Shown here piece after piece: positions 21,465 through 33,046 of a stretch of DNA of 64,000 nt (positions are counted from its first letter, which is position 1; each line of letters begins with the position of its first letter). The stretch is from the NCBI GenBank assembly GCA_007026445.1, contig VDMD01000010.1:372001-436000 (forward strand). The letters are read 5' to 3'. The notes beneath the pieces were generated by a model. It did not search any database. It saw only the letters and a program-made list of their open reading frames with translations, and had not been told where the DNA came from. The position numbers and the translations under genes are program-made. Source of the DNA: Schizophyllum amplum. Lineage: Eukaryota > Basidiomycota > Agaricomycetes > Agaricales > Schizophyllaceae.

Positions 21465-24400
21465 ATGCCTCTTGGAAGCGCTCTGCTAGGCGGGAAGCCT
21501 GGCGCGCCAGCACTCGCAAAGCGACCTGATAAACCCTTTTCTACTACGAAGACATCGGGACGCGACGCGACTGACACGCAGACCACGCGTCTCTCGGCGC
21601 CTCCCTCGGCTCTCCCGGCGAAGGCCATCCCCTCACGGCTTCAAGAGCCGTCCGCTCGCGCGTCCGCACCTCCCCCGCGAACGAATGACGCGTCAACGCA
21701 CGATCGCGACGCGTCTACCAACGACCGTAATGCGCTTTCTTGTTCCCAACAACCACCAGTCCCCCAACACCCTTCCTTCGCATCGACAACGTCATCCGCA
21801 ACATCCAGCCACCTCCCCGACACGTACTATGCGCGCGGCACTCCTTCAACTACGCGCTTCTCCATCGTGACCTCTGCCGAATCCGCGTCTGCTGTGCATG
21901 AGCTTCAGCAGAACCTGGACGAGGAGAAGAGGGCTCGAAATGAGGAAAAGCAGCGCATATACGCGCTTCAAAAAAGCTGCGACGAGCTCCGGAAGAGCCT
22001 CGATGAAGAGTTGAAGCGCCGGGTTACCATCGAGGCCCAGCGCACCCATGCTACCCGCCAGAGTGCAGAAGCACTCGGGGACGCGGAGCGCCTCAAACAG
22101 GAGCTGGAGCGTCTCAAACAGGAGCTGAAGCGCGCGCGCAAGGAGGCAGAGGCAGCGAAGAAGGAGGTGACGAAAGCGAAGAAGGATGGCATGTCCAGCA
22201 AGGATGCGCAGGAGTTGCACGACGCGCGCCGCGACACTGAGGAGGCGCGGAGTGAAGCTGAGGAGGCGCGCCGCGAAGCCGAGGACGCGCTTGCAGAAAT
22301 CAAGCGCCTTGATGCGGAGCTGGAGCGTGCGCGAGTGGGCGACGGTAGCGCGAAGGAGCTCAACCAGACGAAGAAGGACCTCACGCAGACGAAGAAGGAG
22401 CTTGCGAAGGCGAACAAGGCCCTCGACCGTAAGGATGCGGACCTCGACGCTACGCGCAAGGAGCTCGACGACACGCGCAAGCAGCTCAACCTCGCCCAAG
22501 GCGAGGCGGACGGCGCGCATATACTCGCCTCGCAGGCTGTCGGCGATGCGCACGACGAGGTCGTGAAGATGCAGGAGGAGGTGTGGGCGCTGCAGGAGGA
22601 GCTCGCTGCATCGAAGGCGGAGCTAGCATCAGCGCAGAAGGAGAAGGCGCAGGATCCGGAGGCCAAAAAGATTGCCAAGGAGCTGGACGAGAAGACCAAG
22701 GAGCTGGACAAAATGACTACGGAGCTCGCGCAGGCGCAACAAGGCGCCGACAAGCTGCGGCGCGCGAACGAGCGGGGCAAGAACGGTGTGGAGGCTTTGG
22801 CGAGGGAGAAGAAGGCGCTTCAAGGCGAGCGGGATGCAGCTGTCGCTCAGAAGACTGCACTGCAGGCCGAGCGGGATGGGCTAGCGAAGGAGAAGAAGGC
22901 GCTCGCTGGGGAGAGGGATAGGCTCATCACCGACAAAGCTGGGCTCGCTGCTGAGAAGGATGGGCTTGTCGCGCGTCTGGCCGCCGCTCAGAAGGCGCTG
23001 GAGGACGCACGCGCCAAGGAGAAAAGAGCCAAGGCGGCAGGAGGACGATCGACCAACGAGGCGACGGCGCGTTTGAAGAAAGATGTCGTCGCACTCAGGG
23101 AGGAGCTTCGACGCGCTGAGGTGTGTATCGCATATGCTGTGAACCTGCCTTGCGGTTCCTATTCCACATCTGATCTCGTGAACTCGAGTGCTGACACCCG
23201 TTGCAGAACCTTATATCCGGCGCCAACGATGCAGTTGCTCTCGCCGAGCAGCATGTCCAGCAGGCGAAGGATCAAGCAGGACAAGCCGCGAAGACAGTCT
23301 CGTCAACCCAGGCTCGGTTCGCCAAGTTGGATAGTATGCAGCATGTGCACTTCTCAGTGACCTCATCGCCGGGCAGCTCGGCAATGGACGTTGCCACGCC
23401 ATTCGAGGCTTCCACGCCGGCGCCACCCGAAGCCTCCGCGGCTCAGAAGCGCGGGCTTTATGGTCAAAAGCGTGCACGGTCACCGAGCAGCTCACCGGAG
23501 TCGTCGCCGCTCGCGAAGCGCACTCGTCGCTCGATGCCGCAGCGTTCTGCCGCAGAAGAGGATACGCCCGTGAGTCCTGAAGATGATATTTCTGTGCCCG
23601 AAGACGATGGCCCAATCATAACACGCCGCGGACGCCCTCGCAAGAACGTCGTCCCATCGAGCTCTCCGTCTCCTTCACCTACCCGTGCTACCCGAGCTAC
23701 TCGCGCCACCACTCGTGCTATGCGTGCGGCATCAATCCCGGGAGACGCGCCTTCGCAAGAGGAGGACCCTCAGGACGATCATACCGTTGATGAAGACCCG
23801 CAAGAAAATGATCCGGCGATGCAAGATGACGAAGGTTCGTCGTCGCCTGCGAGGCCCCTTGCGCAGATGCCGCGCGCCCAAGCCTCACCATCGTCTTCGT
23901 CGCCGCGCTCATCGTCGCCCCTATCACCGCTGTCGAGTCCGGAGCTCAGCCCTGCGCCTTCGAGCTTTCGCCTGGGCTCTAATCCGCCCACGCCTGCATC
24001 GTCCAACCCGCCAACTCCGCCTCCCAGACGCGGGCGAGCCCTCAAGCGTAAGCTGGAGACAGACGAGACCAACCAGAAGGGCGCGCGGTCGGCCGAGAAG
24101 CGCTCGCGGCAGGGTGCCAAAAGCACATCGCGGGTTGATGAAAGCGTACCGTTGGCCAAGAAGCGTAAAGCGGCGGCCAAGAAGAGCGCCTCACTGGTTA
24201 AAACGAACGGCAAGAAGAAGCAGAAGAAGTACGAGAGTTGTGAGTAGCATTTTGTTGTCGCCGCTGTTGCTGTCCTTGCTGCGGTTGTTCCGCGTCGTCG
24301 CCGACATCGGTACTCACTACTCCTTACAGATGCGGACCTCGAGGAGGATATCCCAGACATCTTGCCCAACTTTACGGACGCGGAGGGACGCCGGATATGT

Positions 24401-24657
24401 GGGCAGGTGAGTCTCGTACCGGGCGGAAACGTTGCTATCACGAGACTGACGCACTGAAATGTAGTGCAAAGCTCTCGGGCGCATGCGCGACGGGAAATGC
24501 GTGGAGAAGTGGGGGCCGAGTACGCTGGGGCGTGGGACTGTGTGCGCGGGGTGCGTCTTGACTGTTCGATCTCTGAATTACAAAGCACACGACAAATTGA
24601 TTTCTGGACAGGTGCAGGAAGAAGAACGTTAAGCTGTTGAAAGCACTACAGGGCTGA
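21465..24657 (+). CDS. Long coiled-coil protein with AT-hook and C-terminal cysteine motif
   Basis: Five exons (21465-23120, 23207-24239, 24330-24406, 24465-24550, 24612-24657) join in frame to 965 aa. After a Ser/Pro/Thr-rich leader, residues about 140-600 are a nearly unbroken Lys/Glu/Ala coiled coil (for example LKQELERLKQELKRARKEAE). The next part is disordered and Ser/Pro/Glu-rich, with an AT-hook core (TRRGRPRKN, about residue 720) and several basic clusters (PLAKRTRRS, KKRKAAAKK) that suit nuclear localisation. The last exons encode a compact module with CGQCK, a lone CVEKW cysteine and CAGCRKK: paired CxxC knuckles, probably a zinc site. This suggests a chromatin-associated structural protein, but I recognise no named family. 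Repeats in the coiled coil produce long antisense shadow frames. Confidence 0.8.
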
Positions 24658-25506
24658 ACGACGTTCAACCACGGCCACTTTACTTCAACAATTTCTTGCG
24701 CGGCGAGTTTGCTATATTTTTGGCCACATGCTTCGCTTTATGTCCCCGAATCTCCGGAGCTTATTATCCTGGCACTGTTCCCCGAAACCCGTCGTTCATA
24801 ACTCATGCATAGATCGGCGCAGAAGCAATGTGTATGAGTTGTTTGCCTTGTTCTCACCTCTGGATTCGATGATAGACAGCGAATGGATACAGTGAAGGTA
24901 TCATCATCATTCGGCCATCGTTTAGGGAGTGAACCTTGGTCTTTACCTCGAGCAGCAGACCCACCGTACCACGCGTCTCATCTGGCACAACGATCCCATA
25001 GCCCGTTCATGCAATCATTGATATCAACATACAAACTCGCGAGCTCGTACCCAAAGGCCTGCAAGCACCGAAGGTCGACGAAGCGGTGCCCATCCTTGCT
25101 TCTGGTCGTCAAGATCCTAGCGGTATCTGCGGCGCTGACCCGTGACCGCCAGCGCCTTGTGTCCGCACCTTCTCTCCACCTTCCTGTGGCAACAAAGCAG
25201 ACTGACGAAAACCATCAACAGACATCCGATGACAACTGCCCCGTATGCGACTCAGGATGATGGGAAGATTTGCTCCTTCGCTCAATCGTGGTGCCCTAGG
25301 CGAACACACATCAACGTATGCTCCTGATGCTGTTTCCTGTCACCTGGCGCTTCTACCGTGCTTCTACCAGTCCACGAGAGCTCGCGGTCTGCGGCAGATT
25401 ACTCGCTAGTAAACACATGCATACGCGCTTCAGGCGACACCTTCGCTAGTTTATAAGCGGTCGGGGCATGGCAACCGCTAGTGCTTGCGCCTCGAAGTGA
25501 CTCGGC
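24658..25506. other. Intergenic region, about 0.85 kb
   Basis: No conserved protein seen. Ends with the TATA-like box of the FAD oxidase gene. Confidence 0.4.
25451..25457 (+). promoter_or_regulatory. TATA-like box of FAD oxidase gene
   Basis: ttataag about 50 bases before the ATG at 25507. Confidence 0.45.
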
Positions 25507-27369
25507 ATGGCCTGCTTCCTCTCCTTCTTCGCCCTGCTTACCGTGTTCGCCCATGCCGTCCGCGCGGACCCGTACAACACGTTCGATGGCCCGGGCTTTC
25601 CAGCGTGCAATGAGGTCGCTGCGGTGTACCACCCGACGACCATGGACGAGATGGCAGCACTCGTACGGAACGCGTCCGATGCAGGTGTTCCAGTCCGTGC
25701 CTCGGGAAAGGGCCACATGTGGTACGGTGCGTAAGCCCTCGACATACGCGAGATGGAGCGGTCGACGCTCACTTCTACAACCACCCAGACACGATGTGCA
25801 CGGACGACCCGAACACGGTGATCATCGTCACTGAGGCGCTCGCGGGGATCAGCAACTTCACCCCACCTGACGATTGTGGGTGGCACATGTTTGTTCCCGG
25901 GATCCTCGCGCTCATCTTGTGCGTGACAGCCGGCGTCGGCAGTCTCGTCATCGAAGCGGGCGTCACGTTTTTCGAGCTCGCGGACTATTTGCACGAGCAC
26001 AACACATCTATCGGCTACTCGCTCGTCAACTGGAACATCACTGTGGCCGGAGCACTGGCGATGGGGGCGCACCGCTCATCTCTTTCGCAGCCGGCGGACG
26101 TTGCAGGGGCCGCCGCGGCGATAGACTTGTTGCTTGCGAACGGCACGTTCGTGCACTTGAGCGAGGCGGAGCACAAAGACACGGACGATTGGCGCGCAGC
26201 GACAACAAGCCTGGGCCTCCTCGGGATCATCGCGCGGGTGACAGTGAAGATATACCCTGAATTCAAACTTGCTGCCAACCAGAAGATGTGCGCCTTATCG
26301 TTTGTGCTTATATGACCGCGACGCTGACGTCTTACGCCAGTCTGGCGGAGAAGGACGTGCTCGAGGGTGACATCTACGGGATGATTAACCCATATCCGAC
26401 GGCTAACTTCTGGTGGTGGCCTGGTGTCAAGAAGTTTCACTACGTATGTTTCTGATACCTGCCTTCATCGAGCTCGTCTCAAAGCTCCCAGCGCACGTAC
26501 GAGATTGTCCCCAACGACGCCGACGGAGAGGGCTTCCAGAGCACGTTCTCCTTGTCCGAATTCGAGGGCAACACCGCCAAGACGCTCCTCGAGAACGGCG
26601 CCAATAGCTCTTTCATCAACCTCAGCACTGAGTCCCTCTTTTTCTCCATCTGGAGCGCACCCAACTTCCACGACAAGAATTCGGATATCCCCGCGCTCTT
26701 CTGGCCCGTCAATGGCTGGAGCTACGACTCGCTCATCGGTGGGCTGTACCCTGATACCAAGCCCGAGTGGGACTATAATTTGCGCGGGAAGACGCTGGAG
26801 CTGGCGTTTCCGGTGACGCAGGCGAACGCGATGCTCACGCGCATCCGAGAGCTCTTCGACGCGAGCGAAGCGGACGGGCACTTGATGACCTCGACGTACC
26901 GGTCCGGGATCAACATCAAGTTTGGGCAGGTGTTCGACGATCTGTTGAGCCAGACGAGTACGCTGCCGCAAGATACTGACGCGGACTGGAGCAAGGGGAC
27001 GATCATGTTCGACTTTCCGACTTACCTTCCGGACAGCGGCGAGCGATACAACGAGCCATTCTGTGAGCGTTTCTCGTCCAACAAGTATCCTATCAGCTGG
27101 TCTGACATTTCCTCCTGCAGATGCGACTCTGGCAGAGACGCTGATCGACGAGTTCCCCTGTCGGCCCCACTGGACCAAGAACACGCGTGAGGTCTTCCAG
27201 AGGAGCGTCAAGAATTTGGACCCCGACGTACGTGCTCCTCTGCTGCTTCACCGACGCTTTGACTGATCGCCCATGCCAGATCCTCGCCCGTTTCGCAGCA
27301 GTGCGCGAGCATTATGACCCGAACAAGACGTTTGCGAGCGTCGTAGGTCAGATTATCGGGGTGGTCTAG
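25507..27369 (+). CDS. Secreted FAD-linked oxidase (FAD_binding_4 plus ALO-type C-terminus)
   Basis: Seven exons (25507-25726, 25789-25875, 25930-26287, 26341-26443, 26492-27062, 27121-27227, 27280-27369) join in frame to 511 aa. The first about 20 residues are a signal peptide (ACFLSFFALLTVFAHAVRA). The p-cresol-methylhydroxylase-type FAD fold is seen in EVAAVYHPTTMDEMAALVR, the SGKGHMWY segment at the usual site of covalent FAD attachment, VIEAGVTFFELADYLHEHN, and GALAMGAHRSS. The C-terminal domain ends with PCRPHWTKNTREVF and YDPNKTF, as in sugar-lactone oxidases. It probably oxidises a sugar or lactone outside the cell and makes H2O2, which would supply peroxidases in a wood decayer; substrate unknown. 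Intron 25876-25929 is 54 bases and open in frame. Confidence 0.9.
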
Positions 27370-27793
27370 GAGGGCGCAGTCAGCAAAAGCTTTCCCAGAG
27401 ACGGATTATTCCATAGTACTCGTACAACACTCTTTCTTCGCTGCATCATTGCATGACTTCCACTTGACTTCGACTCTTTTGTGGCTTCAAGTTGGTCGTG
27501 TAAGTATTGTAACACCGCACACCGATGTCGTGCTTTGATCCCAGTGTCATTTATATCTCGCTCCTAAGTACTTCCTTCATGAACTTCAACATCAATCACG
27601 CTTTGATCACGCGGGCGGTTATCGGTCCACCGGCCCGTCGGAAAGCCTGGACGGCGCTAAAGTCAGTGACGACGATCACTCAACTTGAGCTCGAAGTTGA
27701 ACGTCGGCGGTTCGATCTATACTGCCTCAGGGTCCAATCTCTGGACCTCTGTGCCCTTTTTCAGAATAACGTCACTCTTAATCCTCGGACATC
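27370..27793. other. Intergenic region
   Basis: 3' flank of the oxidase and promoter of the next gene; nothing else recognised. Confidence 0.4.
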
Positions 27794-28308
27794 ATGCCTG
27801 CAGTAACTCCTGGAGGTCCATCCTTGGTGTTCGTACAGAACAGAACTCTGTTGTTGACCCAGCTATCAGTGCCAAAGGAGACGCCCAGCAAACCCCAACC
27901 CATTGGAAACATCCCGGTCATCTTTCTCTTCACATTATGCGGCCTATGCATATGTTTTATTCTATGGAGGAGAGCGGACTCGCTACGCAGAGTCGTGTCG
28001 CATCAGTGCGTGCACTACAATGTCCAAGGGGAACCGGCGCTTACTCCCTTGTCAGGCTCAAATCCATGTCCGGGAGACCAGAAGGAGAGATACGGCTTAG
28101 CGATGACGAAGGTCCAACCGTGGAGGAGTTCATTGTCGATGATGAAGACGAAGAGGACAACACAGAACTTACCACAGCGCAAGATCTCCTGGAAGAGCGA
28201 GCAAGATCTATGACACCATCCCCTGCAAAGACAATACCCAATCTTCCTGAGGGCCGAAATGACAGTGCGGACATACGAACAAGTAGCGAAGGGATTTGGA
28301 CGAGATAG
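27794..28308 (+). CDS. Small single-pass membrane protein with acidic cytosolic tail
   Basis: Two exons (27794-28005 and 28056-28308; phase 2, GT-AG) give 154 aa. The N-terminus is not a classical signal peptide (MPAVTPGGPSLVFVQNRTLL) and has an NRT glycosylation sequon. A single transmembrane helix follows (PVIFLFTLCGLCICFILWRR), with the basic WRR edge suggesting N-out topology. The tail begins RADSLRRVVSHQLKSM and carries an acidic stretch (VEEFIVDDEDEEDNTELTTA). I do not recognise the family. It is co-oriented between two secreted enzymes, but no functional link is shown. Both splice sites are consensus and the codon split across the intron is restored as Gln. Confidence 0.65.
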
Positions 28309-29010
28309 CCGCATGCGAGCATCATAGGTGCGTTCACTGCGCTTGCATACGTGCCCCGTGTACTGACTGACCTCTTATAAGATTACTCTGACCTGTAGGC
28401 ATGAATATAGCACCATCAATTGTTTGCCGTCCGGCGCCTTGTATGGCCGCGGGACGAATCTCCTTGACTTCGACGCTCACCAGTCACAAGTTAAGAGACA
28501 TCATGCCGTAACGAGAGCGCTACCACGGCAGGAGCACGGTCCGTACGACATCCGTGAGCGCAAACATCGTGAAAATCCTTTCATTCCGAGCCACCTTTGT
28601 GCGTGTCCTCAGCTTCGTGCGTTCTGCGGTGGCCTGACTCTTTGACGCCCCCTTGACAGCGCCAAGTGCAGATCTTCGCGCGAACCGCAGCGTCATCTGG
28701 CAAGAGCATGCAGTCTCTCTTAGAAGCCGTCGAGGGGTCAGGCCTGTGTTTACAACTCCCTGGGTACCTGGAAACGATACGCCTTTCCCCACAATCGCGG
28801 TCACGGGTCCTCCAAAGCGGAAAACGAAGCCGCGTCTATATGCGGTCCGGGCAGAGGAAACGTCGGAGAAATCTCAAATGTTCTCAACGCTCGTTCGAGG
28901 GCGGTCGTCTGACCTCGGGAGTCGGGCCTAAGGGACGCGAGAGGATGGTATAAGAACCCGTCTTGCGCATATCCCGGCGCGACTCGCACCGCGACGCGTC
29001 CTTCTGCACG
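28309..29010. other. Intergenic region upstream of GH115 gene
   Basis: Short open frames without recognisable content; a TATA-like box lies near its end. Confidence 0.4.
28949..28954 (+). promoter_or_regulatory. TATA box of GH115 gene
   Basis: ggtataagaa about 60 bases before the ATG at 29011. Confidence 0.5.
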
Positions 29011-32000
29011 ATGCTCCCCCACGCAGCACTGGTGACAGTGCTCTCAGCGGCGCTCGGCGCCTACGCGCTCAGCGAGGGCGGCTGTGTTTCTTTTGACGCG
29101 TCCTCCTCTGGCTTCCCTCTCGTCGGCGTGACCATCATCACCTCTGAGGACGACTTCCCCGGCGTGCACCGCGCCGTGGCCGACTTCATGATGGACGTCG
29201 CGAGCGTGACTGGGACAGCCCCGGTCGCGTACAACATAACGGACATGGAAACGCTGCCGACGACTGCGCTCATCGTCGGGAGCGTGAACTCCTCGGTCAT
29301 CACCCAACTCGCGAACGCGTCAAGCGTGGACGTTACCAGCCTCGTCGGACAGTGGGAGAAATTCGCGAGCGGTGCTGTGCCTAATGCGCTCTCGGGCCTC
29401 GAGAACGCGTACGTTATAGCTGGGTCGGACAAACGCGGGACTATCTACGGCCTCTACGAGCTTTCTGAACAAATTGGTGTTTCCCCATGGTACTGGTGAG
29501 TTATTAAGGTCCACGAATGGCAACGAAGCCTTCCTTCCAGCGGGACTCCGTGCTAATGATGTGATCTTTAGGTGGGCAGACGTCCCTATTGCGCAGCACT
29601 CTGAGGTCTACCTGCTCCCATGTGCTCAGGGGCCACCAACGGTGAAGTACCGCGGTATATTCCTGAATGACGAGCGGCCCGCTCTGCAGAACTGGGCCGC
29701 GGAGAAGTTCACGAACGGCACGCTCTCAACGCTGCTGCATTCTCCATTCAACCATCTGTTCTATGAGAAGCTGTGAGTGGGTTGGACTCTGCGTGACCGT
29801 CGATGTTGACAGGCACTTATTAGGTTCGAGCTGATCTTGCGAATGAAAGCGAACCATTTGTGGCCAGGTGCGCATATAGACTATAGTGTTGTGACAGTTT
29901 TTGACGGATCCACGCAGCTATGTGGGGCAGGTAAAGCATACACAAACCAACCAGAGAGCGTACTGGCTAACTGCTTCGCAGCGCTTTCTGCGTCGACGAT
30001 GGGCTCAACCAGGCCACGGCCGATTACTACGGCGTAGTGATGGGAACGAGGTATGGCTCTTAAGCTATCTGCTCCTGTGGTCTGAGCGTTGTCTACGCAG
30101 TCACCAAGAGCCCATGATGCGCTCGACACCGAACGAATGGAACCTTTTCGGCAACGGCACCTGGGATTACAGCACGAACGCAGACAATATCTATCCATAT
30201 CTGTACGAAGGCACTGCCCGGGCCGCACCATACGAATCCATTTTCAGCATGGGCATGCGCGGCGCAGGGGACTGTAAGCATGACCTCCGCTCACGGTCGC
30301 TCACGGTTGTCTCACATCGACTTGCAGTGCCCTTGTCGGACGAGACCAACATCGAGCTCCTGACACAAATTGTGGCGGACGAACGGCAGATCTTGAGTGA
30401 CGTGTTCAACACGTCCGACGTGACCACCATTCCGCAGATATGGACGTTGTGTATGTTGTCCCTCGTCCTTTGAGCGCTAATACGCTGACAAACGTCAGTC
30501 CAAGAGGTTCAGGGCTACTATGAGCAGGGTATGCAGGTGCCCGACGATATTACCTTGCTGTGGTCGGACGACAAGTATGTGTACTCATTCGAGGTACCGG
30601 TAGCGCTCGCTCACTTGCGACATCCCAGCTGGGGCAATGTACGTCGCTTCCCCATGCCGAACGAGAGGAACAGGACCGGTGGCGCAGGTGTCTACTACCA
30701 TGTGAGCGCTCAGCAGGATGAATGAAGGAACCAAGCGGCTTAATGGTCATCAGGTTGACTTTGTCGGCGACCCGCGCGACTACAAGTGGATCGAGTCTTC
30801 TCAAATTTCCAAGGTATGCATGAATTTGCCGCATTCAATCAATTAGACCTTGACGCGAAGGAACAGATATACGAGCAAATGTCTATCGCGGTCGACTATG
30901 AAGCCACACGTGTTTGGATGCTGAATGTTGGAGATTTGAAGCCGTATGAACGCTCCACCGAGTTCTTCTTGACCCTCGGGTGGAACGCCAGTCGGTGGAC
31001 GCCCGACAATCTTGACACCTTCGTTACCACATGGGCTCAGAGGGAGTTCCATGTCGAGCGACAAGAGGCGGAGACTATCACCGAGATCGTGGCCAACTAC
31101 ACGAAGTTCAGCGCGCGTAGAAGACCCGAGCTGGTCAATGGTACGACGTATAGTCTGATCAACTACCGAGAGTGAGTCCTGCCGGGATCCCGCTGTGTCG
31201 CTCGGCTCTAAACTATTGCAGGGCGGAGAGCATGCTGGCCGAGTGGGACATGCTACGGAGCGTCTCGACGTCAATCTACGACGGGCTTGCGCCCGAAGTT
31301 CAGCCTGCGTACTTTCAGCTCGTGCACCACGGTGTGTTGGCCGGCGCGAACCTAGGCGAAATGTACATCATGGCGGGCCTAAACCAGCTCCGGGCGTCGC
31401 AGGCACGGCTCAGCACGAACGACTTGGCCGACAAGGTGCAAGAGTTGTTCGAGGTCGACTATGACCTGGAAGACGAGTACCACACGATCTTGGATGGTGA
31501 GTCGGCCGATGGGCGAGCAAGGCATGTTACTGACGCGAATATGTAGGAAAGTGGAACCAGTGAGTAACTAGCTCTTGATGCGATGATAGATACACCCGCC
31601 TGACCAGATTTACAGTATGATGGACCAGACGCGTGCGTGCACAACTTCTGAGCCGACAGCCCTTGCTGATGCTGCTTTATAGATGTGGGGTACTACTACT
31701 GGCAGCAACCCATAACCAACACGTATGTTCTCTTCTGTTGTCTCCCGATCATATCAGTAACGGTAAATGCAGCATGCCCGCCGTGAACCGTGTCCAATCG
31801 AGGAAGCAAGCGCTCGCTGGTGTCATGCGAATTATTCCGGAGGGCACCGCAGGCGCTTGGTAAGTTGCTGCTCGCTCTGAGTGTCTACGAGACCCTGGTC
31901 TGAAGTCCCTTCGTAGGCCTGGTGACAACCCCTATCAGTGCGACAGAGGATACGACTGCGGCGATCCGACCATGTCTATCGACCGCTACTCCCCGATTTC

Positions 32001-33046
32001 TGACCGCTACGTCGATGTGGCGTCGGGTGGCCCGGCTTCCTTCTCCTGGAACGTCTCCAGTAACGCAACCTGGGTATCGATCTCGACGGAGGGTGGCGAC
32101 ATATCGCCGGACAACAACGAAGCGAGGGTGTACCTGTCTGTGAACGACTGGAGTGCTATCGAGGCGTACACTGCAGCGCAGTTGACATTTATAGCAACAT
32201 CCGAAGGCGTCGATCCGCTGGCGGTCAATCTGACCTTCATCGCGTACAACCCGGGCGTGCCGGCAGACGGCTTTGCTGGTCAGTCTCAATTGTTGTCATA
32301 TTTTGTTTGCCATGTTGAATATCGGGCGCTTGCAGGGTTCGTTGAAGGCGGCGGCGTCGTGTCCATCGAGGCCCCACATACCGCGAGGAATACTCCAGTA
32401 GAGGACATTACTTGGAAGGAAATCCCTCAGTACGGTCGGACGTTCTCGGGCATGACACCCTGGCCGCGCACCGACCTCAACTTCACCGCCGGGTCCGGCC
32501 CATCTCTGTGTGTTTTCCTCATCCTTCGTCACACCTCTCCCTGACCCGGCTTGCCTTTTAGGGAGTACGACTTCTACACATTCAGCAACACAACCAGCAT
32601 GAACGTTACCGTTTTCTTGACCCCCATATGGAACACGCAGGGACCCAACAACCCGGTGTCATACGGTCTGCAGCTGGACGACGGTGACATCGACATCGTG
32701 AAATACGTCCCATACGCCGAGAAATCCGGTGGCCGCCCGACCGCATGGGAAGGCGTGGACGGCTTTGTTGCAAACAGCATCATCAGCGGAATTTCGTCAT
32801 TTGAAGCGGGAAGCCCAGGCGTACACACGCTGAAGGTGCGTTGCATAGGCGGCGAATGATACACATACTGATATCCATTTGCAGCTCTGGATGACACAGC
32901 CTACCGTCGTTGTGCAGAAAATTGTAATAGGTGCGTGTGATTAGAGATCCATGGTGTCCTCCGAGCTGATGCCAGTGTCTGTAGACCTTGGCGGGCAGCT
33001 TCCAAGCTACCTCGGGCCACCCGAAAGCGTGTATGTGGAGGCTTGA
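29011..33046 (+). CDS. Glycoside hydrolase family 115 (xylan alpha-1,2-glucuronidase), secreted
   Basis: Removes (4-O-methyl-)glucuronic acid side chains from glucuronoxylan outside the cell. The 21 exons sum to 2970 bases (989 aa, normal for GH115): 29011-29495, 29572-29772, 29824-29867, 29918-29930, 29982-30050, 30101-30273, 30328-30450, 30499-30574, 30629-30701, 30754-30813, 30867-31171, 31222-31496, 31547-31559, 31616-31632, 31683-31722, 31773-31859, 31917-32278, 32336-32507, 32562-32835, 32885-32930, 32985-33046. All joins keep frame. A signal peptide (LPHAALVTVLSAALGAYA) comes first. Family landmarks are GTIYGLYELSEQIGVSPWYW, KYRGIFLNDERPAL, LRMKANHLWPAMWG, TSHQEPMMRS, LWSDDNWGN, GAGVYYHVDFVGDPRDYKW, and HVGYYYWQQP. 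Three exons are only 13, 13 and 17 bases. Many N-glycosylation sequons. Confidence 0.95.

Noticed and set aside
21846..22780. Long antisense open frames opposite the coiled-coil gene
   Set aside because: They mirror the Lys/Glu codon bias of the sense coding sequence, have Leu/Arg or Ser/Ala low complexity, and lack independent signals.
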